The position numbers and the translations under genes are program-made. Positions 28,223 to 37,367 of a stretch of DNA of 64,000 bases are shown here, one piece after another (position 1 is the stretch's first letter; every line of letters begins with the position of its first letter). Below the pieces are notes generated by a model that searched no databases, was not told the origin of the DNA, and saw nothing but the letters and a program-made list of their open reading frames with translations. The stretch is from Halomonas sp. I5-271120 (GTDB lineage: Bacteria > Pseudomonadota > Gammaproteobacteria > Pseudomonadales > Halomonadaceae): NCBI RefSeq assembly GCF_030553075.1, contig NZ_CP130701.1:3100001-3164000 (forward strand). Direction: 5' to 3'.

Positions 28223-28894
28223 TCAGTGCAGGGCCTGACCGTTGCCGCCGCGAATCACGCCCACACCGACGCCCTCGATTTCCAGTGCCTGATGGCGCAG
28301 GTCGATCTCGATGGGCGCGAATTCCTCGTTCTCGGCCATCAGCCAAACGGTATGCCCCTGGCGCTTGAAGCGCTTCACCGTGACCTCTTCATCGATGCGT
28401 GCCACCACGATCTGACCATCGCGAATGCGCTCGGTGCGATGCACGGCCAGCAGGTCGCCCTCGAGAATGCCGATATCCTTCATCGACAGCCCGCGCACCC
28501 GCAGCAGATAGTCGGCACGCGGCGTGAAGTAATCGGCCGGCAGCGGGCAGTAGCGATCGATATGAGCGGTCGCGAGGATCGGGCTGCCCGCTGCCACCTC
28601 ACCGATGATCGGCAGCCCCTGAGCGCTTGCCTCGGACGCATTGGCGGCCTTGGGCTCGTTTTCCCCTGCCTCGGCTTCCATCGCCGGCAGGCGAATGCCC
28701 CGCGAGGTGCCGGGCACCATGCGAATGGCGCCTTTCTTGTCCAGGGCGCGCAGGTGTTCCTCGGCGGCGTTGGGGGAGCGGAAGCCCAGGGCGCGGGCAA
28801 TTTCGGCACGGGTCGGGGGGTAGCCCAACTCGCTCATGGTCTTGACGATAAAGTCATAGACGTTCTGCTGGCGCGGTGTCAGGGGGCGTGTCAT
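28223..28894 (-). CDS. lexA: LexA SOS repressor
   Basis: A 223-aa SOS repressor. The N-terminal winged helix starts with [12 protein letters not shown] and includes the recognition region [20 protein letters not shown]. The self-cleavage site is Ala102-Gly103 (VAAGSP), the catalytic serine Ser137 (RGLSMKD) and the lysine Lys174 (VTVKRF). The ATG at 28894 follows a GGAGG site; frame extensions upstream cross the SOS boxes. It is probably autoregulated by the two boxes upstream and cotranscribed with dinB. Divergent psrA is the same neighbour as in Pseudomonas. Confidence 0.96.
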   Translation of the reverse strand: MTRPLTPRQQNVYDFIVKTMSELGYPPTRAEIARALGFRSPNAAEEHLRALDKKGAIRMVPGTSRGIRLPAMEAEAGENEPKAANASEASAQGLPIIGEVAAGSPILATAHIDRYCPLPADYFTPRADYLLRVRGLSMKDIGILEGDLLAVHRTERIRDGQIVVARIDEEVTVKRFKRQGHTVWLMAENEEFAPIEIDLRHQALEIEGVGVGVIRGGNGQALH

Positions 28895-28924
28895 GCGGCC
28901 TCCGCCGGTGGTCACTGAGGGTGT

Positions 28925-28957
28925 TTGTTCAAGTATACAGTATGTGATTGCATCCAG
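28925..28957 (-). promoter_or_regulatory. Two imperfect LexA (SOS) boxes upstream of lexA
   Basis: Read on the minus strand, CTGTATACTTGAACAA (28940-28925) and CTGGATGCAATCACAT (28957-28942) each match CTG-N10-CAG with one mismatch. They lie 1 bp apart, 31-63 bp before the lexA start. A pair of boxes is also typical of E. coli lexA. Confidence 0.65.
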
Positions 28958-29134
28958 TAATACGGCAAGCCTCTTTCGCCCGTACCCTTCACCACTGTGC
29001 TTCGTCATTACCCTTCACCACAGCCTTTTCGCCAGGGCCATTCAGGCCGCTGTGATGCACGTTGACGGGCCTAAGGTGGATTTTCCGCACCGTTGTGACA
29101 TTCTGATGCACGACATAGAATCAGGTTATGTTTT

Positions 29135-29146
29135 AAACATTCGTTT
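29135..29146 (+). promoter_or_regulatory. Candidate PsrA operator
   Basis: AAACATTCGTTT fits the published Pseudomonas PsrA half-site arrangement AAAC-N2-4-GTTT and lies 22 bp before the psrA start, as expected for autoregulation. Confidence 0.6.
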
Positions 29147-29167
29147 ATTGGTGACAGGTGGAGAGGC

Positions 29168-29842
29168 ATGAGCATGGCCCAGACCGATACTGTGACGCGG
29201 ATTCTCGATACCGCAGAGGTGCTGTTCGCCGAGCGCGGCTTTGCCGAGACCTCCCTACGGACCATTACCAGCAAGGCCAAGGTCAACCTGGCAGCGGTGA
29301 ACTACCATTTCGGTTCCAAGAAGTCGCTGATCCAGGCCGTCTTCGCCCGCTATCTTGATCCTTTCACCGAGCGCTTTCACACCGCGCTCGATGCGCTGGA
29401 GCAGGACTACCAGGGGCAAATCATTCCCCTCGAAGTCCTGCTCGAGACCATGGCGCGCTCGGTGCTTGACGTGCCAGCCGAACGTAACAGCCTGAAGGTC
29501 TTCATGAAGCTGCTGGGCCTTGCCTACAGTCAGGCCCAGGGCCATCTGCGCCGCTACATTCAGGAGCACTACGGCAGCGTCTTCACCCGTTTCACCGACC
29601 TGGTACGCAAGGCCACACCGGAACTGCCGGATGCCGAGCGCTTCTGGCGCCTGCACTTCGTGCTTGGCACGGTGATCTTCACGCTTTCTGGCCTCGATGC
29701 GCTGCGTGACATCGCCGAGAAGGATTTCGACGAGCATGTCAGCGTGCGCGATCTGGTGCGTCGTCTGCGGCCGGTGGTAGTGGCCGCCCTCCAGGCTCCC
29801 TTGCCAGAAGGTGCCCCCGAATCCATCAAGGCCGCGGGGTAG
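29168..29842 (+). CDS. psrA: TetR-family regulator PsrA
   Basis: A 224-aa TetR-type regulator. The helix-turn-helix has ERGFAETSLRTITSKAKVNL followed by AAVNYHFGSKKSLI; the C-terminal ligand domain is PsrA-like. In Pseudomonas PsrA senses long-chain fatty acids and controls beta-oxidation and rpoS. Identification rests on the domain, on the lexA neighbour, on nagZ and mtip downstream (the same order as PA3007 to PA3004) and on the AAAC-N4-GTTT box. TetR proteins are otherwise hard to name, so the symbol carries some risk. Confidence 0.85.
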   Translation: MSMAQTDTVTRILDTAEVLFAERGFAETSLRTITSKAKVNLAAVNYHFGSKKSLIQAVFARYLDPFTERFHTALDALEQDYQGQIIPLEVLLETMARSVLDVPAERNSLKVFMKLLGLAYSQAQGHLRRYIQEHYGSVFTRFTDLVRKATPELPDAERFWRLHFVLGTVIFTLSGLDALRDIAEKDFDEHVSVRDLVRRLRPVVVAALQAPLPEGAPESIKAAG

Positions 29843-29845
29843 GAG

Positions 29846-30364
29846 ATGCACACGCCACGACTCGACGCCTTGCCGCCGGCGGATGGCATCTGGCTCGACA
29901 TCGATGTCACGACGCAGCGCCTTGTCGTCTGGCAGGGCTCTGCCCGTCACGCCGAGTATGCGATATCAAGTGGCTTGGCCGGTCACGGTCAGCACGAGGG
30001 CAGCGGCCAGACACCGCTCGGCTGGCACTATGTTCGCGCCGCCATCGGCGAGGGGCAGCCACTCGGCTGCGTCTTCCGGGGCCGCCGGCCCACCGGCGAA
30101 GTCTATTCAGCGGCGCTTGCCGCCGAGCATCCCAAGCGTGACTGGATCCTCACCCGCATCCTCTGGCTGTGTGGCCTCGAGCCTGGCTACAACCGCGGTG
30201 GTGACGTCGACTCCCAGCGTCGCTACATTTATCTGCACGGCACACCGCCCACCGAACCCATGGGGGTGGCTGCTTCCCACGGCTGCATTCGACTGCGCGA
30301 TGAGGCCCTGCTCGAGGTCTTCGCCGCAGCCCCGCCCGGAACGCCGGTCTGGCTGCATGACTGA
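29846..30364 (+). CDS. L,D-transpeptidase (YkuD domain)
   Basis: A 172-aa protein consisting of one YkuD catalytic domain. The active-site motif SHGCIRL is intact (His145, Cys147), with the conserved HGTPP upstream. It would make 3-3 cross-links or attach lipoproteins to peptidoglycan, but I see no signal peptide or transmembrane segment, so location and role are uncertain; some short YkuD proteins of this type are predicted cytoplasmic. It starts 3 bp after the psrA stop and precedes nagZ, another cell-wall gene. Confidence 0.86.
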   Translation: MHTPRLDALPPADGIWLDIDVTTQRLVVWQGSARHAEYAISSGLAGHGQHEGSGQTPLGWHYVRAAIGEGQPLGCVFRGRRPTGEVYSAALAAEHPKRDWILTRILWLCGLEPGYNRGGDVDSQRRYIYLHGTPPTEPMGVAASHGCIRLRDEALLEVFAAAPPGTPVWLHD

Positions 30365-30431
30365 GCGGTGCCTGTCGTCCGGCGAGACATTGTTCTAGAA
30401 TCCCCCTCCTTCAACGCCAAGGAAGACCAAG

Positions 30432-31475
30432 ATGACGCAACCGCTGGGTTCAGTGATGTTGGATCTCGAGGGTCCCCAGCTGACGCCGGAAGAAGCCGAT
30501 ATGCTCATGCGCCCCGACGTGGGCGGGGTGATTCTGTTCGGCCGCAACATCGAGGATGCCACCCAGGTTCAGGCCCTGTGCAGCGCGATTCGCGCGGTAC
30601 GGCCAGACCTGTTGCTGGCCATCGACCAGGAAGGCGGGCGAGTGCAGCGGCTTCGTCGCGGCGTCACCCGGCTGCCGGCCATGGCACGGCTGGCCGAAGG
30701 CTTCGAGAGTAACTCCCAGGCAGCACTGCAGCATTGCCAGGATGCCGGCTGGCTGCTGGGCATGGAGATGGCCGCCTGCGGGCTGGACATCACCTTCGCC
30801 CCGGTGCTCGACGTCGACGGCGGCGAGTCCACCGTGATCGGCGATCGCAGCTTCTCGAGCGACCCACAGCAGGTCAGCCGCCTGGGCGGCGCCTTCATTG
30901 CAGGGCTTAACGAGGCCGGCATGGCCGCCGTGGGCAAGCATTTCCCCGGCCACGGCAGTGTGGCCGCCGACTCGCACCTCGAACTGCCCGTTGATCCGCG
31001 CCCGCTTAACGACCTGCGTGAGCATGACCTGGTGCCCTTTGCCGATCAGGCCGCGCGGCTCGGCGGCGTGATGCCTGCGCACGTGGTCTATTCCGCCTTC
31101 GACGCCCGCCCGGCCTGCTTCTCGCGCAGCTGGCTGGGTTTCCTGCGTGAGGAGATCGGCTTCAAGGGCGCGATCTTCTCCGACGACCTGTCGATGGCCG
31201 GAGCCCACGTCGCCGGTGGCCCCGGCGAGCGCGCCCTGGCGGCGCTGGATGCCGGCTGCGACATGGTGCTTGTGTGCAACGACCGTGCCGCCGCGCTGGA
31301 AGCGCTCGACGCCTGCGCCGGTCGTGGCAGCAAGCGTCAGGCCAAGCTGCGCTACGGCCGTGCCCGGCCAAGCCTCGAGAACCTGCCGGCGCTGTCGCGC
31401 TGGCGCCGCGTCCATGCCCGGCTGGAAGCCCTGGCCAATGGCGAACCCTCTTCTTCACTCCCAACCGACTCGTGA
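30432..31475 (+). CDS. nagZ: Beta-N-acetylhexosaminidase NagZ
   Basis: A cytoplasmic family-3 glycoside hydrolase that removes N-acetylglucosamine from anhydro-muropeptides during cell-wall recycling; its products can induce AmpC in species that have it. The 347-aa protein has AIDQEGGRVQRLR, the general acid-base loop KHFPGHGSVAADSH and the nucleophile motif FSDDLSMAGA. It lies in the conserved lexA-psrA-nagZ-mtip order, and its stop is 4 bp before hpt. Confidence 0.95.
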   Translation: MTQPLGSVMLDLEGPQLTPEEADMLMRPDVGGVILFGRNIEDATQVQALCSAIRAVRPDLLLAIDQEGGRVQRLRRGVTRLPAMARLAEGFESNSQAALQHCQDAGWLLGMEMAACGLDITFAPVLDVDGGESTVIGDRSFSSDPQQVSRLGGAFIAGLNEAGMAAVGKHFPGHGSVAADSHLELPVDPRPLNDLREHDLVPFADQAARLGGVMPAHVVYSAFDARPACFSRSWLGFLREEIGFKGAIFSDDLSMAGAHVAGGPGERALAALDAGCDMVLVCNDRAAALEALDACAGRGSKRQAKLRYGRARPSLENLPALSRWRRVHARLEALANGEPSSSLPTDS

Positions 31476-31479
31476 CCCC

Positions 31480-32058
31480 ATGACTCAACAAGCTTTTTCC
31501 GCCGACGCGTCCCTGGCCGCCATGCGCGACATCATGGATAACGCCGACTGCCTGATTTCTCAAGAGGCGGTCGAGCGGGCGCTGGACCAGATGGCCGAGA
31601 GGATCACCGCCGATCTCGGCGACAAGCTGCCGGTGTTTTACTGCGTGATGAACGGCGGCCTGATCACCACCGGCCACCTGCTGACCCGGCTCGGCTTCCC
31701 GCTGGAGGTCGACTACCTGCACGCTACCCGCTATCGCGGCGGCACCCGCGGCGGCGAGCTATTCTGGCGCGTGTCGCCGGAGGTGCCGATGGCCGGCCGT
31801 CATGTGGTGATCGTTGACGACATCCTCGACGAAGGCTCGACCCTGGCCGCCATTCTGGCCTACTGTCGAGAAGCGGGCGCGGCCAGCATTTCTACCGCGG
31901 TGCTGGTCGACAAGCATCATGACCGCAAGGCCGTACCGGGCCTCAAGGCCGACTACTGCAGCCTGGATGTCGAGGATCGCTACGTATTCGGCTTCGGCAT
32001 GGACTACAAGGGCTACTGGCGCAACGCGCCGGGGATCTTCGCGCCCCAGGGCATGTAA
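31480..32058 (+). CDS. hpt: Hypoxanthine-guanine phosphoribosyltransferase
   Basis: This enzyme converts hypoxanthine (and guanine) with PRPP to IMP or GMP. In the 192-aa protein the PRPP loop VVIVDDILDEGST is near residue 115, the substrate region has VFYCVMNGGLITTGHLL, and the C-terminal VEDRYVFGFGMDYKG is typical of Hpt. The ATG at 31480 begins 4 bp after nagZ; a longer frame inside nagZ is spurious. Its neighbour mtip releases hypoxanthine, so the pair forms a complete salvage step. Confidence 0.93.
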   Translation: MTQQAFSADASLAAMRDIMDNADCLISQEAVERALDQMAERITADLGDKLPVFYCVMNGGLITTGHLLTRLGFPLEVDYLHATRYRGGTRGGELFWRVSPEVPMAGRHVVIVDDILDEGSTLAAILAYCREAGAASISTAVLVDKHHDRKAVPGLKADYCSLDVEDRYVFGFGMDYKGYWRNAPGIFAPQGM

Positions 32059-32068
32059 GGCCCGGCGC

Positions 32069-32841
<773 letters not shown>

Positions 32842-32849
32842 GCGTCAAC

Positions 32850-32880
32850 TGCCCGCCCAACAGATGGCGGGCATTTTTTT
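32850..32880 (+). terminator. Terminator after mtip
   Basis: TGCCCGCC (32850-32857) pairs with GGCGGGCA (32866-32873), loop CAACAGAT, followed by a run of seven T. Confidence 0.9.
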
Positions 32881-32907
32881 GATGGGGGCTGGATCAAGAG
32901 GACTCGC

Positions 32908-33765
32908 TCAAGACCGATAGTCGACAGGCGCCTGAAGCGACACCGCCGTACCTGACACCACAATCCCTCCCGAGGCCGGTATTGTTACCTCGAGTCGACT
33001 CGGCCGCCCCATTCCTTCGCCCTGAAGCAGCGTCAACTGCGCGGGTGCCTCTATTAATCCCGCATCGCGCAAATAGCCCCCCAATGCCGCCGCCGCTGCT
33101 CCGGTAGCCGGATCCTCTACCACGCCACCGACCGGAAACGGATCGCGCACATGAAAGCGTGTCGACGATTCCTGCCACACCAGCTGAAGCGTAGTGAGAT
33201 TCTCTCTTAGCATCAGGGCCTTGAGTGACGCGAAGTCATAGGACAGGGCGTCGAGTCGCGCCTTGGAGGCGGTGGCCAGCACCAGGTGCCAGGCGCCGGC
33301 ATAGGCCACTGCCGGCGGCAGGTTCGGGTCCAGCTCATCCGCCTGCCAGCCGAGACTCGCCAGTCCCGCCTCGACCAGGGCGGGGTCGGCGGTCCGGTGT
33401 TCTGGCGCCACCGAGACCAGCGAGGCGTGCCAGTCGCCGTCGATCTGTTCCACGGCAACCGGCACCTCGCCGACTGCCGTGGAAAGCCGGTAGGTGCCAG
33501 CGCCATCGAGCTGACCCAGCACCACGCCGGCGGCGATGGTGGCATGGCCACAGAAGCTGACCTCTGCCTCGGGGCTGTAGTAGCGCACCGTGCGCACGCC
33601 GGCATGCACGGGGCCGAGGAAGGCCGTTTCGGAATAGCCCACCTCGGTGGCAATGCTGCGCATGGTTGCCACATCGGGCAGGGTTTCACCGATCCACACA
33701 CCGGCAGGGTTGCCGCCCTTGGGGTCATGGGTGAAAGAGGATAAACGGTAGAGCGTGCCAGTCAT
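32908..33765 (-). CDS. PhzF-family isomerase
   Basis: A 285-aa protein with the diaminopimelate-epimerase-like fold of the PhzF family. The motifs are GNPAGVWIGE near the N-terminus, VGYSETAFLGP with the catalytic Glu, SFCGHATIAAG and DPATGAAAAALGGYL. Its substrate is unknown; most homologues outside phenazine clusters are uncharacterised. The neighbouring divergent LysR gene (100 bp away) is the likely regulator. It begins the accessory region that separates mtip from the valine-degradation genes. Confidence 0.88.
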   Translation of the reverse strand: MTGTLYRLSSFTHDPKGGNPAGVWIGETLPDVATMRSIATEVGYSETAFLGPVHAGVRTVRYYSPEAEVSFCGHATIAAGVVLGQLDGAGTYRLSTAVGEVPVAVEQIDGDWHASLVSVAPEHRTADPALVEAGLASLGWQADELDPNLPPAVAYAGAWHLVLATASKARLDALSYDFASLKALMLRENLTTLQLVWQESSTRFHVRDPFPVGGVVEDPATGAAAAALGGYLRDAGLIEAPAQLTLLQGEGMGRPSRLEVTIPASGGIVVSGTAVSLQAPVDYRS

Positions 33766-33865
33766 GTCAGTGCTCCTGATCGAGGGGGGATGACTGGCAT
33801 TATTGGCCTAAAATATATAACAGCAATGTATCGTTTCTCACCCATAGGCTTAACCGGAGTAAGCC

Positions 33866-34792
33866 ATGTCGTCTTCCTCTCGGCTACCTTTGCCCACCCT
33901 GCACGCCTTCGAGGCGGCGGCGCGCCATGGCAGCTTCAGTGCGGCCGCCGATGAGCTGCATGTTACCGCCGCCGCCGTCAGCCATCGCATCAAGGCGTTG
34001 GAAGAGAGCCTGGGCCTGCGGCTATTTGAGCGAAAGGCGCGTGGGGTGGTGCTCACCGAGGCCGGCGTGCGCTACCAGGAACGCATCGCCGAGGCTTTTA
34101 CTCTCATCGATCGCGCCACCCGTGAGCTGAGTCAGCCGAGTCTCGACGGACCGCTACGGGTGTCTGCGCCCCAGGCTTTCCTGCAGCATGCCCTGATGCC
34201 ACGGGTGGGCGAACTGCTGCGCCGCCACCCGGGGCTGGATCTCACGCTTATTGGTGACAACCGGATGGTCGATCTCCGCGCTGGCAAGGTCGATGTCGCG
34301 ATTCGGTTTGGCACCGGAAACTACCCTGGCCTGAGTGTCGTGCCCCTGCTTGACGAAGCCATCACGGTATTGGCTCCGGTTCATGGTGATGGGGAGTACG
34401 CGGATTGGCGACACGCCTGCTTCATTGAGGACGATAGTGCGCTGTCCACGGAACCCTGGAGCCACTGGCATCCATGGTGGCGAGAGGCGGGGCTATATGC
34501 GCCGCAGGAGTTGCGACGACTCAAGGTCTCGGACAGCGGGCTGGCGCTAGCCGCCTGCCGTAAAGGGCTGGGGTTGTGCCTGTCACGCCTGTCGGTGGCC
34601 CAGGAGGCGATCGATCATGGTGAGGTCATTGCCTTGCGCCCTTGGCGGCGCACGGAATTCAGCTACTACCTGGTCAGCCTGCCAGGGGCGGCGGATGCCC
34701 CTCGAGTCGTCGCCTTTCGTGACTGGCTTGATGAGACACTGCGCGACTTGCGGCAGGCGATGACGGCGGCGATTCAGCAGCCAACAGCCTAG
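33866..34792 (+). CDS. LysR-family transcription regulator (GcvA-like)
   Basis: A 308-aa LysR regulator. The N-terminal helix-turn-helix is LHAFEAAARHGSFSAAADEL followed by HVTAAAVSHRIKALEESLG, and the C-terminal effector domain starts near residue 90 with LRVSAPQAF. The sequence style is of the GcvA/AmpR branch. It is divergent from phzF, which it probably controls, and its stop overlaps the end of the convergent araC-type gene by 4 bp. Confidence 0.9.
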   Translation: MSSSSRLPLPTLHAFEAAARHGSFSAAADELHVTAAAVSHRIKALEESLGLRLFERKARGVVLTEAGVRYQERIAEAFTLIDRATRELSQPSLDGPLRVSAPQAFLQHALMPRVGELLRRHPGLDLTLIGDNRMVDLRAGKVDVAIRFGTGNYPGLSVVPLLDEAITVLAPVHGDGEYADWRHACFIEDDSALSTEPWSHWHPWWREAGLYAPQELRRLKVSDSGLALAACRKGLGLCLSRLSVAQEAIDHGEVIALRPWRRTEFSYYLVSLPGAADAPRVVAFRDWLDETLRDLRQAMTAAIQQPTA

Positions 34793-35724
34793 CGGGCCGC
34801 TGCGCGATGCTGTGCCGGGCTCATCCCCCTGACACGCTTGAAGGCGGCGCTGAAGGCATAGGGGGTGGCATAGCCGACTTGCTCCGCCACGCCGCTCACC
34901 GTGGCATCGGGCTGGCAAAGCAGGTCCGCCGCCAGGGCCATGCGCCAGTGCTTGAGGAAGGTCATGGGCGGCTCGCCGACCCGTTCATGGAAGCGCCGCG
35001 CTAGAGCGGCTCGCGAGGCGCCAGCCTCCATCGCCAGGGTCTCCAGCGTCCATGGGTGTGCTGGGCGGTCGTGCATCATGCGCAGGGCATGCTCCACGAT
35101 GCGGTCGCCCTGATGGCGCCACCAGGCCGGTCGCCCCGCCTCCTCCCGGGCGAACCAGGCCTTGAGTACAGCAGTAATCAGCAGGTCGAGCAGGCGGTCG
35201 AGCACTGCCGCCTGGCCCGGCTCATCGATCGCCATAGCGTCGCATAGCAGGGCCACGAGCGGCGATTCCCAGTCATCGCGGGACAGCATCAGTACCGGGG
35301 GGAGGGCGCGCAGCAGACGATCGCTGATATCGCTCAGGTGCTCGTAGGCGCCGACGAGAAACGTCGTGTCGCCCGCAGGATCGTTGCCCCAGGTGCGCAC
35401 CCCGTGGGTCATGGCGTCATGCACCGATTGTCCCGCCAGGTCGCGGCAGTGCTGTCCCGGATGGATGACCACCTGCGGCGGAGCGTCGGGGGCGTGGGCG
35501 ATGGTGTAGTGAACAGGAGAGCGGGTGACGGCGATATCCCCCGGGCCGATGCGCATCGGTGCGCCCTCATCCGACAGCAGCCACGCCTCGCCGGTCATGC
35601 CGGCGATCAGCGTCAGCGGCGATTCGGCGAGGATGCGCAGTGACCAAGGGGCACGCATCACCGTGCGCAGGGCGAAGGCGCCTCGCGCCCGTGGCGCGTC
35701 CAATAATCCACCTAGCGTATCCAT
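34789..35724 (-). CDS. AraC-family transcription regulator with cupin_6 domain
   Basis: A 311-aa regulator. The N-terminal half is an AraC-binding cupin_6 domain (LAESPLTLIAGMTGEAWLL, GPGDIAVTR), and the C-terminal half holds two helix-turn-helix motifs (WTLETLAMEAGASRAALARRF and VSGVAEQVGYATPYAFSAAF). The start ATG at 35724 gives MDTLGGLLD, the usual N-terminus of this subfamily. It is divergent from the NmrA-like gene, a common regulator and oxidoreductase pairing. Confidence 0.9.
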   Translation of the reverse strand: MDTLGGLLDAPRARGAFALRTVMRAPWSLRILAESPLTLIAGMTGEAWLLSDEGAPMRIGPGDIAVTRSPVHYTIAHAPDAPPQVVIHPGQHCRDLAGQSVHDAMTHGVRTWGNDPAGDTTFLVGAYEHLSDISDRLLRALPPVLMLSRDDWESPLVALLCDAMAIDEPGQAAVLDRLLDLLITAVLKAWFAREEAGRPAWWRHQGDRIVEHALRMMHDRPAHPWTLETLAMEAGASRAALARRFHERVGEPPMTFLKHWRMALAADLLCQPDATVSGVAEQVGYATPYAFSAAFKRVRGMSPAQHRAAAR

Positions 35725-35846
35725 CGCTCGATTATAGACGGATGCGTATGTATCTGAGCACCCCGAGCATGGTGGCAAAGTAACACGCCCCTTAATCTTG
35801 AGCGGTATGGCAACCGTCATCATCGCCCCTAGAGAGGAGGGCCCTC

Positions 35847-36731
35847 ATGAACGCGACATCAACTTCCCATCAGACTTCCCGTCAGGCCCAGGACGAGCTC
35901 GTGCTGGTGCTGGGCGGCACCGGCAAGACCGGGCGCCGCGTCGCCGAGCGACTCAAGGCGCGCGGCATTTGCACCCGAATCGCTTCACGCACGACGCTGC
36001 CAGCCTTCGACTGGCAGGATCCAAGCGGCTGGCAGGCGGTCCTTCAGGGCGTATCGGCGGTCTACATCACCTACGCCCCGGACCTGGCGATCCCCGGTGC
36101 CACCGAAGCGATCCGGCGCTTCGTGGACGAGGCTGTGTCCAGCGGAGTCCAGCGCCTAGTGCTGTTGTCGGGACGTGGCGAGGAGGAGGCCCAGGCCTGC
36201 GAACGGATCGTCCAGGCGGCAGGTGTCGAGTGGACGGTGGTGAGAGCGAGCTGGTTTCTGCAGAACTTCTCGGAAGGCGAGTTTCTCGGCATGGTACGAG
36301 AGGGCGCTATCACTCTGCCCGCCGCAGACATTCCCGAGCCCTTCATAGACGTCAACGATATCGCCGATGTAGCGGTGGCGGCGCTGACCGAACCGGGCCA
36401 CGCCTATGAGACCTACGAGGTCACCGGGCCGCGCTGCCTGACCTTCACCGAGCTGGCCGACGAGATCTCCTGTGCGGCCGGGCGCGAGGTGCGCTTCACA
36501 CCGATTCCCAAGGATGCCTTCGCCGAGGCGCTGGCCGAGTCCGGTGCGCCGGATGAGATCGTTTGGCTGCTGAAGTACCTGTTCGAGACCGTGCTCGACG
36601 GGCGCAACGCCCATGTTGGAGATGGGGTGCAGCGGGCGCTGGGACGAGCACCCGCCGATGTGACGGCCTTCGCCCACCGCATCGCCGCGCGTGGCACCTG
36701 GCAGGCAGCGGACGAAGCCACAACTGCCTGA
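35847..36731 (+). CDS. NmrA-like NAD(P)-binding protein
   Basis: A 294-aa atypical short-chain dehydrogenase with a Rossmann nucleotide site VLVLGGTGKTGRRVAERL near residue 20 and a C-terminal NmrA-type domain (DVNDIADVAVAALTEPGHAYE). Such proteins sense or use NAD(P)H; no catalytic Tyr-Lys pair is obvious, so a redox-sensor or ergot-type reductase role is possible. A GGAGGG site precedes the ATG. It is probably controlled by the divergent AraC protein. Confidence 0.85.
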   Translation: MNATSTSHQTSRQAQDELVLVLGGTGKTGRRVAERLKARGICTRIASRTTLPAFDWQDPSGWQAVLQGVSAVYITYAPDLAIPGATEAIRRFVDEAVSSGVQRLVLLSGRGEEEAQACERIVQAAGVEWTVVRASWFLQNFSEGEFLGMVREGAITLPAADIPEPFIDVNDIADVAVAALTEPGHAYETYEVTGPRCLTFTELADEISCAAGREVRFTPIPKDAFAEALAESGAPDEIVWLLKYLFETVLDGRNAHVGDGVQRALGRAPADVTAFAHRIAARGTWQAADEATTA

Positions 36732-36756
36732 ACCGCGAGGGCTGTAATCGGGTAGG

Positions 36757-36948
36757 GGCATGCACGGCATGCCCCAAGCGACCCTGGTCCGTGAGTTTGA
36801 AATCATCTATGCCCGCTTGGCGCTGCTGGTGGATCCTTCTCCCGACTTTGTCGAGCGTGACATCACCATGGCCGAGATCAAGGCCGCGCTGGTCAGCGGC
36901 ATCAAGCGGGTCAAGCGCGTGCTGAGTACCTTGCTGGAGGCGGGGTAG
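36757..36948 (+). pseudogene. Diverged 3' fragment of the mtip gene
   Basis: The last 59 codons match the C-terminus of the intact MTIP encoded at 32107-32841 at 44 of 59 residues, in the same strand and with the same stop position. Changes hit conserved positions (for example the [14 protein letters not shown] region), and the first three quarters of the gene are absent, so this is a remnant. The NmrA-like gene stops 25 bp upstream. The remnant marks the left flank of the cassette array and the right flank of the phzF-NmrA block. Confidence 0.88.
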
Positions 36949-36991
36949 CCGACGACTTCTCGTCCGAAAGTCGCGGGCCACATACGTCACA

Positions 36992-37358
36992 TCATACTTT
37001 GACGGAATAATTGAGGTCTCGCGCCTCATCGCCTGTCATGCCCCGAAAGCCCCAGCAGTGAGCTGGCTGCTCTTTTATCGTGATCTCAATGTCCACGGGC
37101 GAAATGCCTACCTCGGACTCTATTTTGGCGAACAACTCCTTGATCAGCGCCTTCTGCGTCTCAGAGTTACGCCCCTGCATCATGTTGATTTCAATCGCCG
37201 TGTAAGCGGGCGTTCTACCACCCGGATAGGAGAAATCCTCTGCATCCATTGGGATGAAACGATGAGCCCGCTTGTCTTCAGGCAAGCAGCCGCAGAGTGC
37301 GGAGGGAACCCGAAACGCGCGAGCGTTTTGGGCGGTCAACTGCAGCGACCTGTTGGGC
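36992..37358 (-). pseudogene. N-terminally truncated tautomerase-family gene fused to an attC half-site
   Basis: From about 37290 down to the stop at 36992 the frame encodes most of a tautomerase-superfamily protein (LPEDKRAHRFIPMDAEDF, YTAIEINMMQGRNSETQKAL, CWGFRGMTGDEARDLNYSVKV, shown in parts). The first beta strand with the catalytic N-terminal proline is missing. The upstream part of the frame is not protein: it translates an attC half-site (37290-37358). The gene therefore looks like the product of a deletion that fused a cassette end to the body of a tautomerase gene. Expression and function are doubtful. Confidence 0.7.
37290..37358 (-). repeat. Truncated attC site (left end of cassette array)
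   Basis: Read on the minus strand, an R''-type core GCCCAAC followed by AGGTCGCTGCAG and TTGACCGCC resembles the first half of an integron attC. The matching L'/R' half is not found before the tautomerase-like sequence begins. Confidence 0.55.
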
Positions 37359-37367
37359 AAATTAGTT

